Program-made: the position numbers and the translations under genes
Source: Actinocrinis sp035605935
GTDB taxonomy: Bacteria; Actinomycetota; Actinomycetes; Streptomycetales; Catenulisporaceae
Length of the DNA stretch: 64,000 nucleotides
NCBI RefSeq assembly: GCF_035605935.1
Contig: NZ_DATNGK010000153.1
Span: forward strand, 1-64,000
Direction of reading: 5' to 3'
Notes under the pieces: model-generated
Databases searched by the model: none
The model's input: only the letters and a program-made list of their open reading frames with translations
What the model was told of the DNA's origin: nothing
Part shown: positions 1 through 8,408 of the stretch, piece after piece
Layout of the letters: each line of letters opens with the position of its first letter
How positions within the stretch are numbered: position 1 is the first letter of the stretch

Positions 1-966
1 CGTCCCGGTGGTCCGGGACAGCCCCTCGGCGACCTTCTGCCCGCCGCCGGTGCCGAAGACGTCGACCATCTCGTCGCAGTGCGGGCAGGGCAGCCCGGAC
101 ATGTTCTCCACCACGCCCGCGATGCGCTGGCGGGTCTGCAGCGCGATCGTGCCGGCCCGCTCGGCTACCTCGGCGGCCGCCTGCTGCGGCGTCGTCACCA
201 CCAGGATCTCGGCGTTCGGGACCAGTTGCGCCACCGAGATCGCGATGTCACCGGTGCCGGGCGGCAGGTCGAGCAGCAGCACGTCCAGATCGCCCCAGTA
301 GACGTCCGCGAGGAACTGCTGGAGCGCGCGGTGCAGCATCGGGCCGCGCCAGACCACCGGCTCGTTGCCCGGCGTGAACATACCGATCGAGATAACCCGG
401 ACGCCGTGCGCGATCGGCGCCATGATCATGTCCTGGACCTGCGTGGGCCGATCGGTCACGCCGAGCATCCGCGGCACCGAGTGGCCGTAGATGTCGGCGT
501 CCACGATGCCGACCTTCAGCCCCTTGGCGGCCATCGCCGCCGCCAGGTTCACGGTCACCGACGACTTGCCGACCCCGCCCTTGCCCGAGGCGACCGCGAA
601 GACCCGCGTGAGCGAGCCGGGCTTGGCGAACGGGATCTCCCGCTCCGGCCGGTCGCCGCGCAGCTTCGACTGGAGCGCCTGGCGCTGCTCGGTGCTCATC
701 ACGTCGAGCCCGACGCGCACCGAGCGAACTCCGTCCAGCGCACCGACCTGAGCCGTGATGTCCGCGGAAAGCTTGTCCTTGAGCGGGCAAGCGGCGACGG
801 TCAGGTAAATCTCCACGTCCACCGTGCCGTCTTGGCCGATCACGACGGATTTCACCATGTCGAGCTCGGTGATCGGGCGGCGGATCTCCGGGTCCTGAAC
901 CCGGGCCAGCGCCGCGCGCACCTGATCCTCGGTGGGCGTCGTCGTTCTCGTTGTCGTGTCAGCCAT
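1..966 (-). CDS. mrp: Mrp/NBP35-family Fe-S cluster carrier ATPase, 3' end cut by window edge
   Basis: This is a P-loop ATPase of the Mrp/ApbC/NBP35 family, which binds and transfers Fe-S clusters to apoproteins in the cytoplasm. The N-terminal ~100 residues form a MIP18/DUF59 domain (PEIRRPITELDMV). The deviant Walker A motif GKGGVGKSS follows, then DADIYGHSVPRM and DLPPGTGD. Near the window edge a CPHC motif marks the usual cluster-binding CxxC. The ATG at 966 opens MADTTTRTTTP. The frame is still open at position 1, so the last few dozen codons are outside the window. Family assignment is secure; substrates are not indicated by the context. Confidence 0.93.
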   Translation of the reverse strand, partial: MADTTTRTTTPTEDQVRAALARVQDPEIRRPITELDMVKSVVIGQDGTVDVEIYLTVAACPLKDKLSADITAQVGALDGVRSVRVGLDVMSTEQRQALQSKLRGDRPEREIPFAKPGSLTRVFAVASGKGGVGKSSVTVNLAAAMAAKGLKVGIVDADIYGHSVPRMLGVTDRPTQVQDMIMAPIAHGVRVISIGMFTPGNEPVVWRGPMLHRALQQFLADVYWGDLDVLLLDLPPGTGDIAISVAQLVPNAEILVVTTPQQAAAEVAERAGTIALQTRQRIAGVVENMSGLPCPHCDEMVDVFGTGGGQKVAEGLSRTTGT

Positions 967-1055
967 GACCTAATGCTATGCGCCGCCCCGGACTGCTCTG
1001 CTCGCGGCCACCTCGACCGCCACGCAGCGGCGCACGGGCCGTCGACTGGCGCGCG

Positions 1056-1652
1056 CTAGGAACCGGTGTTCGCGTTGGGCGGCGTGACGTCTTTGGTCCG
1101 AGCCTGGAGCGTGCTCGTCTGGCCAGACGTGCGCAGATCGTCTATCTCCTTGAGCAACGACTGAAGCTCGGAGCGTACGTAATCGCGGGTGGCCACCTCG
1201 TTCACGGCCAGCCGCAGCGCGGCGACTTCGCGCAGCAGGTACTCGGTGTTCGCGATCGACCGCTCGTCCCGATCCCGGTCCTGCTCGATCTGCACTCGGT
1301 CCCGGTCAGCTTGCCGGTTCTGCGCCAGAAGGATCAGCGGCGCGGCGTACGCGGCCTGTGTGGAGAAGGCCAGGTTCAACAGGATGAAGGGGTAAGGGTC
1401 CCAGTGGACTTCCTTGGTCAGCTGAAGGATGTTCAGGACGATCCACACGAAGACGAATGCCGTCTGGATGACGAGGTACCGCGCCGTGCCGAAGTATCGC
1501 GCCAGGTTCTCCGAGGCCTGTCCGAACTTGTCCGCGTCGATCTTCGGCCTCAGCGAACGCGCGCGATGGATATCGCGAGGCTGGTCCAGGCGGGGCTGTT
1601 CGCGCCGCGCCGCCTGACGCATAGCCCTGCGCGTCTCCGTGTCATGCGCCAT
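1056..1652 (-). CDS. DUF1003 family membrane protein
   Basis: This resembles the DUF1003 family of small bacterial membrane proteins, whose function is unknown. Two hydrophobic helices are visible (about YLVIQTAFVFVWIVLNILQL and PFILLNLAFSTQAAYAAPLI). A charged helix rich in Arg, Asp and Gln follows (NRQADRDRVQIEQDRDRDER), likely a coiled coil. I place the start at the ATG at 1652, 8 nt after GGGAGGGG; an upstream in-frame start at 1685 lacks such a site. The start overlaps the last 11 bases of the MgtE-N/CBS gene, so translation is probably coupled. Confidence 0.85.
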   Translation of the reverse strand: MAHDTETRRAMRQAARREQPRLDQPRDIHRARSLRPKIDADKFGQASENLARYFGTARYLVIQTAFVFVWIVLNILQLTKEVHWDPYPFILLNLAFSTQAAYAAPLILLAQNRQADRDRVQIEQDRDRDERSIANTEYLLREVAALRLAVNEVATRDYVRSELQSLLKEIDDLRTSGQTSTLQARTKDVTPPNANTGS

Positions 1653-2949
1653 GGCCGCCCCCTCCCGAATCGTCTGCGTGTGCACCGGTGCTCAGGTCGT
1701 GCGCGTGAAGGTCGCGTAGTCTCCAGTTGCCCGGAAGTACGTGGTCAAGCACGTCGTCGACGGTGATCGCGCCGAGAAGGTGCCCGGAGTCGTCCACGAC
1801 CGGCGCGGCGACGAGGTTATAGGTGGCCATGAACGAGGTGACCGCGTTCAGTGGCTGCTCCGGCCGCAGCGGCTCGATCCCGTTGTCCACGGCCGCGCTC
1901 ACCAGGGTCGCCGGCGGCTCGCGCAGCAGCCGCTGGAAGTGCACGACGCCGAGGAAACGCCCGGTCGGCGTCTCCAGCGGCGGCCGGCACACGTAAACCT
2001 GGCTCGCGTGCGCGGGGGAGAGCTCCTGAACCCGGATCCGCGCCAGCGCCTCGGCCACCGTGGCATCTGGAGGCAGCACGATCGGTTCGCTGGTCATCAG
2101 GCCGCCAGCGGTGTCGTCGGAGTAGATCAGCAGCCGGCGCACCGGGGCCGCCTCACCCGGCTCCATCAGCTCGAGCAGCCGTTCGGACTCCTCGGCCGGC
2201 AGGTCCCCGAGCAGGTCGGCGGCGTCGTCAGGGTCCATCGCCTCCAGCACGTCCGCGGCCCGCTCCACCTCCAGCTTGGTCAGGATCTCCACCTGCTCGT
2301 CCGCGGGCAACTCCTCGAGCACGTCGGCGAGCCGGTCGTCGTCGAGGGCCGCGACCACCTCGGTGCGCCGCTTCGGGTTCAGGTCGTGCACGGCCCGCGC
2401 CAGGTCGGCCGGGCGCATCTTCTCGAAAGTGCGAATCAGCGTCGCCGCGGCCTGGCCCGGCTCGTCGGCCGCGAAACCGGTCAGCGCTTCCCAGTCGACC
2501 GTCTGGCTCTCGCCGTGCCGCCGGAAGCCGCGCCCCGGGCGCCGCACGAAGACCTTGGTGACCTCCCAGTCTCGGCCGGGGTTCAGCTCGATGGCCAGAT
2601 CCACGACCTGCACCTCGGTGCCGTCCGAGACCAGCCGCACCCGCCGATCGGTCAGCTCGGCGAGCAGCAGCGCCTCGCCGGGCCGCTGCTGGAACCGGCG
2701 CATATTGATCAGGCCGGAGGAGATGACCTGACCGCCCTCGATCGCGGTCACCCTGGTCATGGGCAGGAAGACCCGGCGCTTGCCGGTCACCTCCGAGACC
2801 ATCCCGAGCACCCGCGGGCGCGCGGAGTCGGTATGCATGGTGACCACGACGTCCCGGATCCGCCCGACCTGGTCGCCGTCCTGGTCGAACACCGGCTTTC
2901 CGGCAAGATGCGAGATGAAGATCCGGGACGGAGCCCTGGTCGCCGCCAC
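1642..2949 (-). CDS. Soluble MgtE-N/CBS domain protein with PRC-barrel-like N terminus
   Basis: This 435-residue protein has the cytosolic sensor parts of the MgtE magnesium channel but no membrane domain. The N terminus (HLAGKPVFDQDGDQVGRIRD) looks like a PRC-barrel. A superhelical MgtE-N repeat region follows (VVAALDDDRLADVLEELP, then LEAMDPDDAADLLGDLP), and two CBS domains lie at the C terminus. MgtE-N and CBS domains sense Mg2+ or nucleotides, so a regulatory role is inferred, possibly on the overlapping DUF1003 membrane protein. Translation probably starts at GTG 2949, after AGGAGGG. True MgtE channels carry about five C-terminal TM helices that are missing here. Confidence 0.82.
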   Translation of the reverse strand: MAATRAPSRIFISHLAGKPVFDQDGDQVGRIRDVVVTMHTDSARPRVLGMVSEVTGKRRVFLPMTRVTAIEGGQVISSGLINMRRFQQRPGEALLLAELTDRRVRLVSDGTEVQVVDLAIELNPGRDWEVTKVFVRRPGRGFRRHGESQTVDWEALTGFAADEPGQAAATLIRTFEKMRPADLARAVHDLNPKRRTEVVAALDDDRLADVLEELPADEQVEILTKLEVERAADVLEAMDPDDAADLLGDLPAEESERLLELMEPGEAAPVRRLLIYSDDTAGGLMTSEPIVLPPDATVAEALARIRVQELSPAHASQVYVCRPPLETPTGRFLGVVHFQRLLREPPATLVSAAVDNGIEPLRPEQPLNAVTSFMATYNLVAAPVVDDSGHLLGAITVDDVLDHVLPGNWRLRDLHAHDLSTGAHADDSGGGGHGA

Positions 2950-3064
2950 GCGTGGCCCTCCTGCTCTGTCCTGGCCGCCGGTCGGGCGGGCGCTGCGTTC
3001 ACCACTGTCTCTTCGTTAAGCACTGTGTCCAGCGCTTTCAGCTTTAGACTATGTCGCCGGATTG

Positions 3065-3077
3065 ACTGTCGGACAGT
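3065..3077. promoter_or_regulatory. Possible operator palindrome between divergent genes
   Basis: ACTGTCGGACAGT is a perfect 6+1+6 palindrome in the 212-bp gap between the MgtE-N/CBS gene (minus) and the lipoprotein gene (plus). Further GTCCGA words lie just downstream. No regulator is identified. Confidence 0.25.
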
Positions 3078-3161
3078 TCGAACCGTCCGATCTGCGGACC
3101 ACGGTCCGACGCGCCGCTTCGCTACACTGCCGGACTCGGAGACACCGGTGCGAACAGGGAA

Positions 3162-4163
3162 GTGACGGCTAGTCGAATGGCGCGTATATCCATGGCCACC
3201 GCTGTCCTCGGCCCGGTAGTCGCAGTCGCTCTGGCCAGCGCGCTGACCGCGTGTTCAGCCGACGATCCGGCGCACCGCTCCTTCCGTCCGCAGGAGATCA
3301 CCGCGTCCGGCATTCCCTACACCGGCAACGGGATCGCGGCACTGGACCCGCAGGCGATCGTGACTAAGACGGTGAAGGCGACCTCCTCCGCACCGACCGC
3401 GCACGTGACCGGAACGCTCAGCGGCGTACCGGTCTCCGGCGGGACGTTCACCGTCGACATGGTCTTCACCCAGTTCGGCGCGGTCGGCGACGTGACCAGC
3501 GGCAGCGCGACCAGTCGGCTGCTGCGGGTCGAGGACGAGGTGTGGACCGCCGAACCGTCCTCGTTCTGGAAGGAGATCGGCGCGATCGACAACGGCAAGG
3601 CGTACGGCGGCCTGTACGTACGCATTCCGATTGCAGATCCGCGCTATGCCGGTTTCACCAACGACACGCGCATCGGGTACCTGCTCGATCGGTTGTTGCT
3701 GACCTCTGCGACGTGGGCGAAGGGCAAGGTTGGCACGGTCAACGGCGAAAACGCACTCGAACTCGACGGTACGGGTCGCGATGGGCATAAGGCATCGATC
3801 TGGGTAGCCACCGACGGAGTGCCCTACATCCTGCGGATCGCGCCCACAGCAGGCAGCTACCAAGGTCGGATCGACTTCACCGACTACGAGGACCGCGTCG
3901 CCATCCAGGCTCCGCTGCCCGGCGAGGTACTCGACAACGCGCTGATTGTGCTGCCGCCGACGTCGAGTCCGAGCGCTTCGTCGAACGCGTACGGCTCCAG
4001 TGGCTCGGCGAGTCCCACGGCGAGCAGTCGCAGCACCGGACCGACGAAGCCGCCGACGTCGCCGTCCGCCACGCCCAGCTCCACAGCGTCCGGATTGAAC
4101 CCGCCGTCGCCGTCGGCATCGCCGTCTGCGACGCCGTCAGGTCCCGGGCACGGACATGGCTGA
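3162..4163 (+). CDS. LppX/LprG-like lipoprotein
   Basis: This is probably a secreted lipoprotein of the LppX_LprAFG type, a hydrophobic-cavity fold that carries lipids across the actinobacterial envelope. The N terminus has a signal peptide ending in the lipobox LTAC, followed by SADDP. The body (about residues 55-265) shows the alternating beta pattern of the family, such as KTVKATSSAPTAHVTGTLSG. The last ~65 residues are a Ser/Thr/Pro/Ala-rich tail. GTG 3162 has AGGGA almost touching it; ATG 3177 or ATG 3192 also give a good signal peptide, so the start is uncertain. The cargo is unknown. Confidence 0.75.
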   Translation: MTASRMARISMATAVLGPVVAVALASALTACSADDPAHRSFRPQEITASGIPYTGNGIAALDPQAIVTKTVKATSSAPTAHVTGTLSGVPVSGGTFTVDMVFTQFGAVGDVTSGSATSRLLRVEDEVWTAEPSSFWKEIGAIDNGKAYGGLYVRIPIADPRYAGFTNDTRIGYLLDRLLLTSATWAKGKVGTVNGENALELDGTGRDGHKASIWVATDGVPYILRIAPTAGSYQGRIDFTDYEDRVAIQAPLPGEVLDNALIVLPPTSSPSASSNAYGSSGSASPTASSRSTGPTKPPTSPSATPSSTASGLNPPSPSASPSATPSGPGHGHG

Positions 4164-4250
4164 GGCGGGTGAACGGAGGCGGACCGAACGGAGGTCGGTG
4201 AAGGTACGCGCCTAGAAGGAGCGCGTTGAAGGGAGCGCGGGCGCGGGGTG

Positions 4251-4781
4251 TTAGCGCGAGCGCGTCGTCGCCGGGGAAGGCGGCACGGGAGCGGCACCCG
4301 AGGCGGTGGCGTAATGGCCGGGGCCTTCGAGCAATGCTCCCTGCGGGCGGATGCGGAAGATCGCGGAGTTCGCTGCCCACCGCTCCGGCTGTGCTTCGCC
4401 GTCGTGTGCGTTAAGTCGCTTCCCGTGCAATACGGGCACGACCGTGGCCCATTCCTCGGTGCCTGGCACGATCCGCGCCACCACGCCCGGCCAGCTGACC
4501 AGTCGGCCGCCTTTGTCCTTGGACCGTACGGTAACGCGCACGGTGATCCCGTCGGCCAGTCCGGGCAGCGACTGCTCGCCCCCGCCGACCACGATGTACA
4601 CCGCGCCTTGCTCGTCCTGCTCATGCCACACGTGCCAGGCTGCCCGGTCACGCAGCCCCGATACCGCTACCCAGATCAGGCCCGACTTCTTGCATGCCTC
4701 CTCGATGAGCGCTGCATCGGGGATGGTCAGCGCGGAACGGCCGGCGGCGGTTGACGGGGCGGACACTGACGGGCTGCTCAT
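4251..4781 (-). CDS. Conserved-looking hypothetical protein (possible split-barrel fold)
   Basis: This 176-residue soluble protein has no recognised motif. Residues 20-150 alternate beta-like stretches (GLIWVAVSGLRDRAAWHVWH, GAVYIVVGGGEQ, GITVRVTVRSKDKGGRLVSW), which could be a flavin-type split barrel; that is only an impression. The C terminus is low complexity. Codon use matches neighbouring genes and the ATG at 4781 is preceded by GGGAAAG. It is convergent with the lipoprotein gene and divergent from the EamA exporter. Confidence 0.6.
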   Translation of the reverse strand: MSSPSVSAPSTAAGRSALTIPDAALIEEACKKSGLIWVAVSGLRDRAAWHVWHEQDEQGAVYIVVGGGEQSLPGLADGITVRVTVRSKDKGGRLVSWPGVVARIVPGTEEWATVVPVLHGKRLNAHDGEAQPERWAANSAIFRIRPQGALLEGPGHYATASGAAPVPPSPATTRSR

Positions 4782-4913
4782 GGCTCAGAACTTTCCCACA
4801 AGGCACTAGAGCGTCCCTCAGCGGGGACAGCCTGTAGAAGTTCGCCGCCGGGGCCGCGACGGTCGCGCGGTACGCTGGCTAGGCCGTGTCACAGTCGCGA
4901 CCGAGGAGCACCC

Positions 4914-5903
4914 CTGACTGCCCAGACCGCCCCCGCTCCCACCTCGCTCCCGGTCTCCGCAGTACACCGGCCTCCGCGGGCTGATATGGCGATACTCGCG
5001 GTGGCGGTTTGCGCGGTCGGCACCTCCGGTCCGCTGATCGCCGCCACCGCCGCTCCCGCGCTGGCGATCGCCTTCTGGCGCAACGTGTTCGGCGCCGCCG
5101 CGCTCACGCCCTTCGCGCTGACGCGCCACCTCGGCGAGCTGCGCGCGATGAACGGTGTGCAGTGGCTCTCCAGCCTGGCTGCGGGCGTGGCTCTCGGCCT
5201 GCACTTCTCCACGTGGACCCCGAGCCTGACGATGACGTCCGTCGCCTCCGCGACCGCCTTCGCCGCCGCGCAGCCGATCTTCGCCGCCCTCATCGCGCTG
5301 TTTCGCGGCGAGCACATCTCCCGCCAGGCGTGGTCCGGCATTCTGATCGCGGTCGCCGGGGTGGTCGCACTGTCGGGCGTAGACCTGCACCTGTCGGTGC
5401 GGGCGTTCTCCGGCGACCTGCTCGCGCTGCTGGCCGGGGCGCTGGCCGCGGTATATATGACGGTCGGCGCGAACGTCCGCAAAACCGTCTCGCTCGCTCC
5501 ATACGCGGTGGTCTGTTACACGACGGCCGCATTCGTGCTGGCCGGGCTGGCGCTGGCGACCGGTGAGCACCTCACCGGCATGTCAGGGAACGCCTGGATC
5601 AAGATCCTCGGGCTGACCGCCGGAGCCCAGTTGCTCGGGCACACCCTGTTCAACCGCGTGCTGAAGACCACCAGCCCGACCGTGGTCTCGCTGTGCATCC
5701 TGCTGGAAGTGCCCTCGGCCGCGCTGATCGCGGCCCTGTGGCTCGGACAGGTGCCCTCCTGGTCAATGCTCCCGGGCGCGGCGCTGATCCTGGCTGGTCT
5801 CGCGGTGGTGACCCTCGGCGGAGGTAAGGCGGGACCCGCGGTCGCGGCGCGTGGCACGGATCACTCCGGTGCGCCCGAGACGGCGGATGTGACTGGCCAG
5901 TAA
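4914..5903 (+). CDS. EamA/DMT-family permease, probable CTG start
   Basis: This is a ten-helix drug/metabolite transporter of the EamA type, an inner-membrane exporter or importer of small metabolites. Two EamA repeats are visible: one from AILAVAVCAVGTSGPLIA to about LSGVDLHL, and the second from FSGDLLALLAGALAAVYMTV to LILAGLAVVTLGG. The first ATG (4986) opens directly in helix 1 and has no ribosome binding site. GAGGAG at 4903-4908 stands 5 nt before an in-frame CTG at 4914, which adds a 24-residue hydrophilic leader ending in HRPPRAD. I prefer that start. The substrate is unknown. Confidence 0.85.
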   Translation: MTAQTAPAPTSLPVSAVHRPPRADMAILAVAVCAVGTSGPLIAATAAPALAIAFWRNVFGAAALTPFALTRHLGELRAMNGVQWLSSLAAGVALGLHFSTWTPSLTMTSVASATAFAAAQPIFAALIALFRGEHISRQAWSGILIAVAGVVALSGVDLHLSVRAFSGDLLALLAGALAAVYMTVGANVRKTVSLAPYAVVCYTTAAFVLAGLALATGEHLTGMSGNAWIKILGLTAGAQLLGHTLFNRVLKTTSPTVVSLCILLEVPSAALIAALWLGQVPSWSMLPGAALILAGLAVVTLGGGKAGPAVAARGTDHSGAPETADVTGQ

Positions 5904-5981
5904 CCTGGCGGTGTCCGACTAGTTGTGCCCCGATTCAGCTATGTCACCGGTCCGTACCCGCTTCGGGAGGGAACCCGCCCC

Positions 5982-6947
5982 ATGGCCAACGCCAACGTCA
6001 ACCGCCCGCGCCGCTCCTGTCTCGCCGTACCCGGCTCGAACCCGCGCTTCCTGGAGAAGGCCCAGACGCTGCCCGCCGACCAGGTCTTCCTCGACCTCGA
6101 GGACGCCTGCGCCCCGCTGGAGAAGGAGGGCGCCCGGCTCAAGATCGTCGACGCGCTCAACAACGGCGACTGGACCGGCAAGACCCGCACCGTCCGGGTT
6201 AACGACCTGACCACGCACTGGACCTATCGCGACGTCGTCACGGTCGTCGAGGGCGCCGGAGCCAACCTGGACTGCATCATGCTGCCCAAGGTGCAGGACG
6301 CCGGGCAGGTGGTCTGGCTCGATCTGCTGCTCACGCAGATTGAGAAGACCATGGGCTTCGAGGTCGGCCGCATCGGCATCGAGGCGCAAATCGAGAACGC
6401 CAAGGGCCTGGTCAACGTCGACGCCATCGCGGCCGCCTCGCCGCGGGTCGAGACGATCATCTTCGGCCCGGCCGACTTCATGGCCTCGATCAACATGAAG
6501 TCGCTGGTCGTCGGGGAGCAGCCGCCCGGATACGACGTCGGCGACGCATACCACTACATCCTCATGCGTATCCTGATGGCCGCGCGCGCCAACGACGTGC
6601 AGGCCATCGACGGCCCGTACCTCCAGGTCCGCAACCCCGAGGGTTTCCGCCGGGTAGCCGGCCGCAGCGCCGCCCTCGGCTTCGACGGCAAGTGGGTGCT
6701 GCACCCGGACCAGATCGCCATCGCGAACGAGCTCTACGCGCCGAGCCAGGAGGACTACGACCACGCCGAACTGATCCTCGACGCGTACGAGTTCTACACC
6801 TCGGAAGCCGGCGGTAAGAAGGGCTCGGCGATGCTCGGCGACGAGATGATCGACGAGGCCTCGCGCAAGATGGCGCTGGTGATCGCGGGCAAGGGCCGCG
6901 TGGCCGGATACTCGCGCACCTCGAAGTTCGAGCCGCCGGCCGCCTGA
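5982..6947 (+). CDS. HpcH/HpaI aldolase family CoA-ester lyase (CitE/malyl-CoA lyase-like)
   Basis: This 321-residue enzyme belongs to the CitE-like branch of the HpcH/HpaI superfamily. Such enzymes cleave or condense beta-hydroxyacyl-CoA esters (malyl-CoA, methylmalyl-CoA, citramalyl-CoA) using Mg2+. Characteristic segments are RSCLAVPGSN, FLDLEDACAP (acidic metal ligands), IGIEAQIENAKGL, IIFGPADFMASI and GKWVLHPDQI. The start at ATG 5982 follows GGGAGGG by 9 nt. An acyl-CoA dehydrogenase follows directly and a MaoC hydratase lies 3.6 kb on, as in ethylmalonyl-CoA-like pathways. The exact substrate is inferred, not shown. Confidence 0.9.
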   Translation: MANANVNRPRRSCLAVPGSNPRFLEKAQTLPADQVFLDLEDACAPLEKEGARLKIVDALNNGDWTGKTRTVRVNDLTTHWTYRDVVTVVEGAGANLDCIMLPKVQDAGQVVWLDLLLTQIEKTMGFEVGRIGIEAQIENAKGLVNVDAIAAASPRVETIIFGPADFMASINMKSLVVGEQPPGYDVGDAYHYILMRILMAARANDVQAIDGPYLQVRNPEGFRRVAGRSAALGFDGKWVLHPDQIAIANELYAPSQEDYDHAELILDAYEFYTSEAGGKKGSAMLGDEMIDEASRKMALVIAGKGRVAGYSRTSKFEPPAA

Positions 6948-7135
6948 GCCCAGACCCGTGAAGCACAGTCCAACCGGTCCGCCGCCATGTGTCCCGCGCT
7001 GACCTCGGCGTCGCGAGTAGTGGTCGGTGCCACACTTCACAAGGCTGCGGCTCCCGGGGATACTCACCAGTAACTAAGCCGCCCCGCACCCCGGCCACGG
7101 GGGCGGGAGCACGAGTGATCCGGGAGCCCAGTCAC

Positions 7136-8332
7136 ATGGCACGTCTCGCCCGCACCGAGGGCCTCAGCGAGGTCCAGCAGGAGATCCTGGCCGCCGTCCA
7201 CACCTTCGTGGACAAGGAGATCATCCCGGTGGCCAACGAGCTGGAGCACGCCGACGAGTACCCGGCCGAGATCGTCAAGGGCATGGCCGAGATGGGCCTG
7301 TTCGGCCTGATGATCCCGGAGGAGCACGGCGGCATCGGCGAGTCGCTGCTGACCTACGCCCTGGTCGTCGAGGAGATCGCGCGCGGCTGGATGTCCGTGT
7401 CCGGCATCCTCAACACGCACTTCATCGTCGCGTACATGATCAAGCAGCACGGTACCGACGAGCAGCAGGCGTACTTCCTGCCGCGGATGGCTGAAGGCAC
7501 CGTGCGCGCGGCGTTCTCGATGTCCGAGCCCGCGCTCGGCTCGGACGTGGCCGCGATCAAGACGAAGGCCGTGCGGGACGGCGACGATTATCTGATCACC
7601 GGTCAGAAGATGTGGCTGACCAACGGCGGCACCTCCAGTCTTGTCGCGCTGCTCGCCCGCACCGACGAGGGGCACGAAGCCCCGCACAAGAACATGACCA
7701 CCTTCCTGGTCGAGAAGGAGCCCGGATTCGGCGAGGTGCAACCCGGCCTGACCGTGCCCGGCAAGATCGCCAAGATGGGCTACAAAGGCGTCGACACCAC
7801 CGAGCTGGTGCTCGACAACGTGCGCATCCCGGCCAACCGGGTGCTCGGCGGGGTCACCGGCCGCGGCTTCGCGCACATGATGGACGGTGTCGAGGTCGGC
7901 CGGGTCAACGTCGCCGCCCGCGCGTGCGGGATCGCGCTGCGGGCCTTCGAGCTCGGCATCGCCTACGCGCAGCAGCGTTCCACCTTCGGCAAGCCGATCG
8001 CGCAGCACCAGGCGATCCAGTTCAAGCTCGCCGAGATGGCGGTGAAGGTGGAGGCCGCGCACCAGATGATGGTGCGGGCCGCGCGGGTGAAGGACGCCGG
8101 GCAGCGCAACGACCTCGAGGCGGGGATGGCGAAGTACCTGGCCGCCGAATACTGCAAGGAGGTCGTCGAGGACTCCTTCCGCATCCACGGCGGCTACGGC
8201 TACTCGAAGGAATACGAGATCGAACGCCTCTACCGCGAGGCCCCGATGCTGCTGATCGGCGAGGGCACCGCCGAGATCCAGAAGATGATCGTCGGGCGGC
8301 GGCTGCTGGAGGAGTACAAGCTGAAAGGCTGA
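7136..8332 (+). CDS. Acyl-CoA dehydrogenase
   Basis: This is an FAD-dependent acyl-CoA dehydrogenase of normal length (398 residues). Visible family signatures are AAFSMSEPALGSD, YLITGQKMWLTNGG, QQRSTFGKPIAQHQ and, near the C terminus, FRIHGGYGYSKEYEIERLYR and LLIGEGTAEIQ. The motif YGYSKEYEIERLYREA resembles short or branched-chain and 2-methylacyl-CoA dehydrogenases. A long upstream extension is open, but ATG 7136 with GGGAG in front fits the family N terminus. It probably works with the CitE-like lyase upstream; methylsuccinyl-CoA or a branched acyl-CoA are possible substrates. Confidence 0.93.
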   Translation: MARLARTEGLSEVQQEILAAVHTFVDKEIIPVANELEHADEYPAEIVKGMAEMGLFGLMIPEEHGGIGESLLTYALVVEEIARGWMSVSGILNTHFIVAYMIKQHGTDEQQAYFLPRMAEGTVRAAFSMSEPALGSDVAAIKTKAVRDGDDYLITGQKMWLTNGGTSSLVALLARTDEGHEAPHKNMTTFLVEKEPGFGEVQPGLTVPGKIAKMGYKGVDTTELVLDNVRIPANRVLGGVTGRGFAHMMDGVEVGRVNVAARACGIALRAFELGIAYAQQRSTFGKPIAQHQAIQFKLAEMAVKVEAAHQMMVRAARVKDAGQRNDLEAGMAKYLAAEYCKEVVEDSFRIHGGYGYSKEYEIERLYREAPMLLIGEGTAEIQKMIVGRRLLEEYKLKG

Positions 8333-8351
8333 GGCGAACCTCCATATGGCG

Positions 8352-8373
8352 CCCGCTTGATGCGGGTCCGTTT
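8352..8373 (+). terminator. Weak intrinsic terminator after acyl-CoA dehydrogenase
   Basis: CCCGC, a 5-nt loop TTGAT and GCGGG form a short hairpin followed by TCCGTTT. It sits 20 bp past the dehydrogenase stop codon, before an AT-rich stretch that may hold the promoter of the next gene. Confidence 0.4.
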
Positions 8374-8408
8374 AAAAATTGGTAGCACCTCCGTTTTAGA
8401 GTTAGACC

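Noticed and set aside
5919..7067. 382-residue open frame antisense to the CitE-like gene
   Set aside because: It mirrors the third-position GC bias of the real plus-strand gene, shows no family motif and is rich in Arg, Gly, Val and Asp as expected for a shadow.
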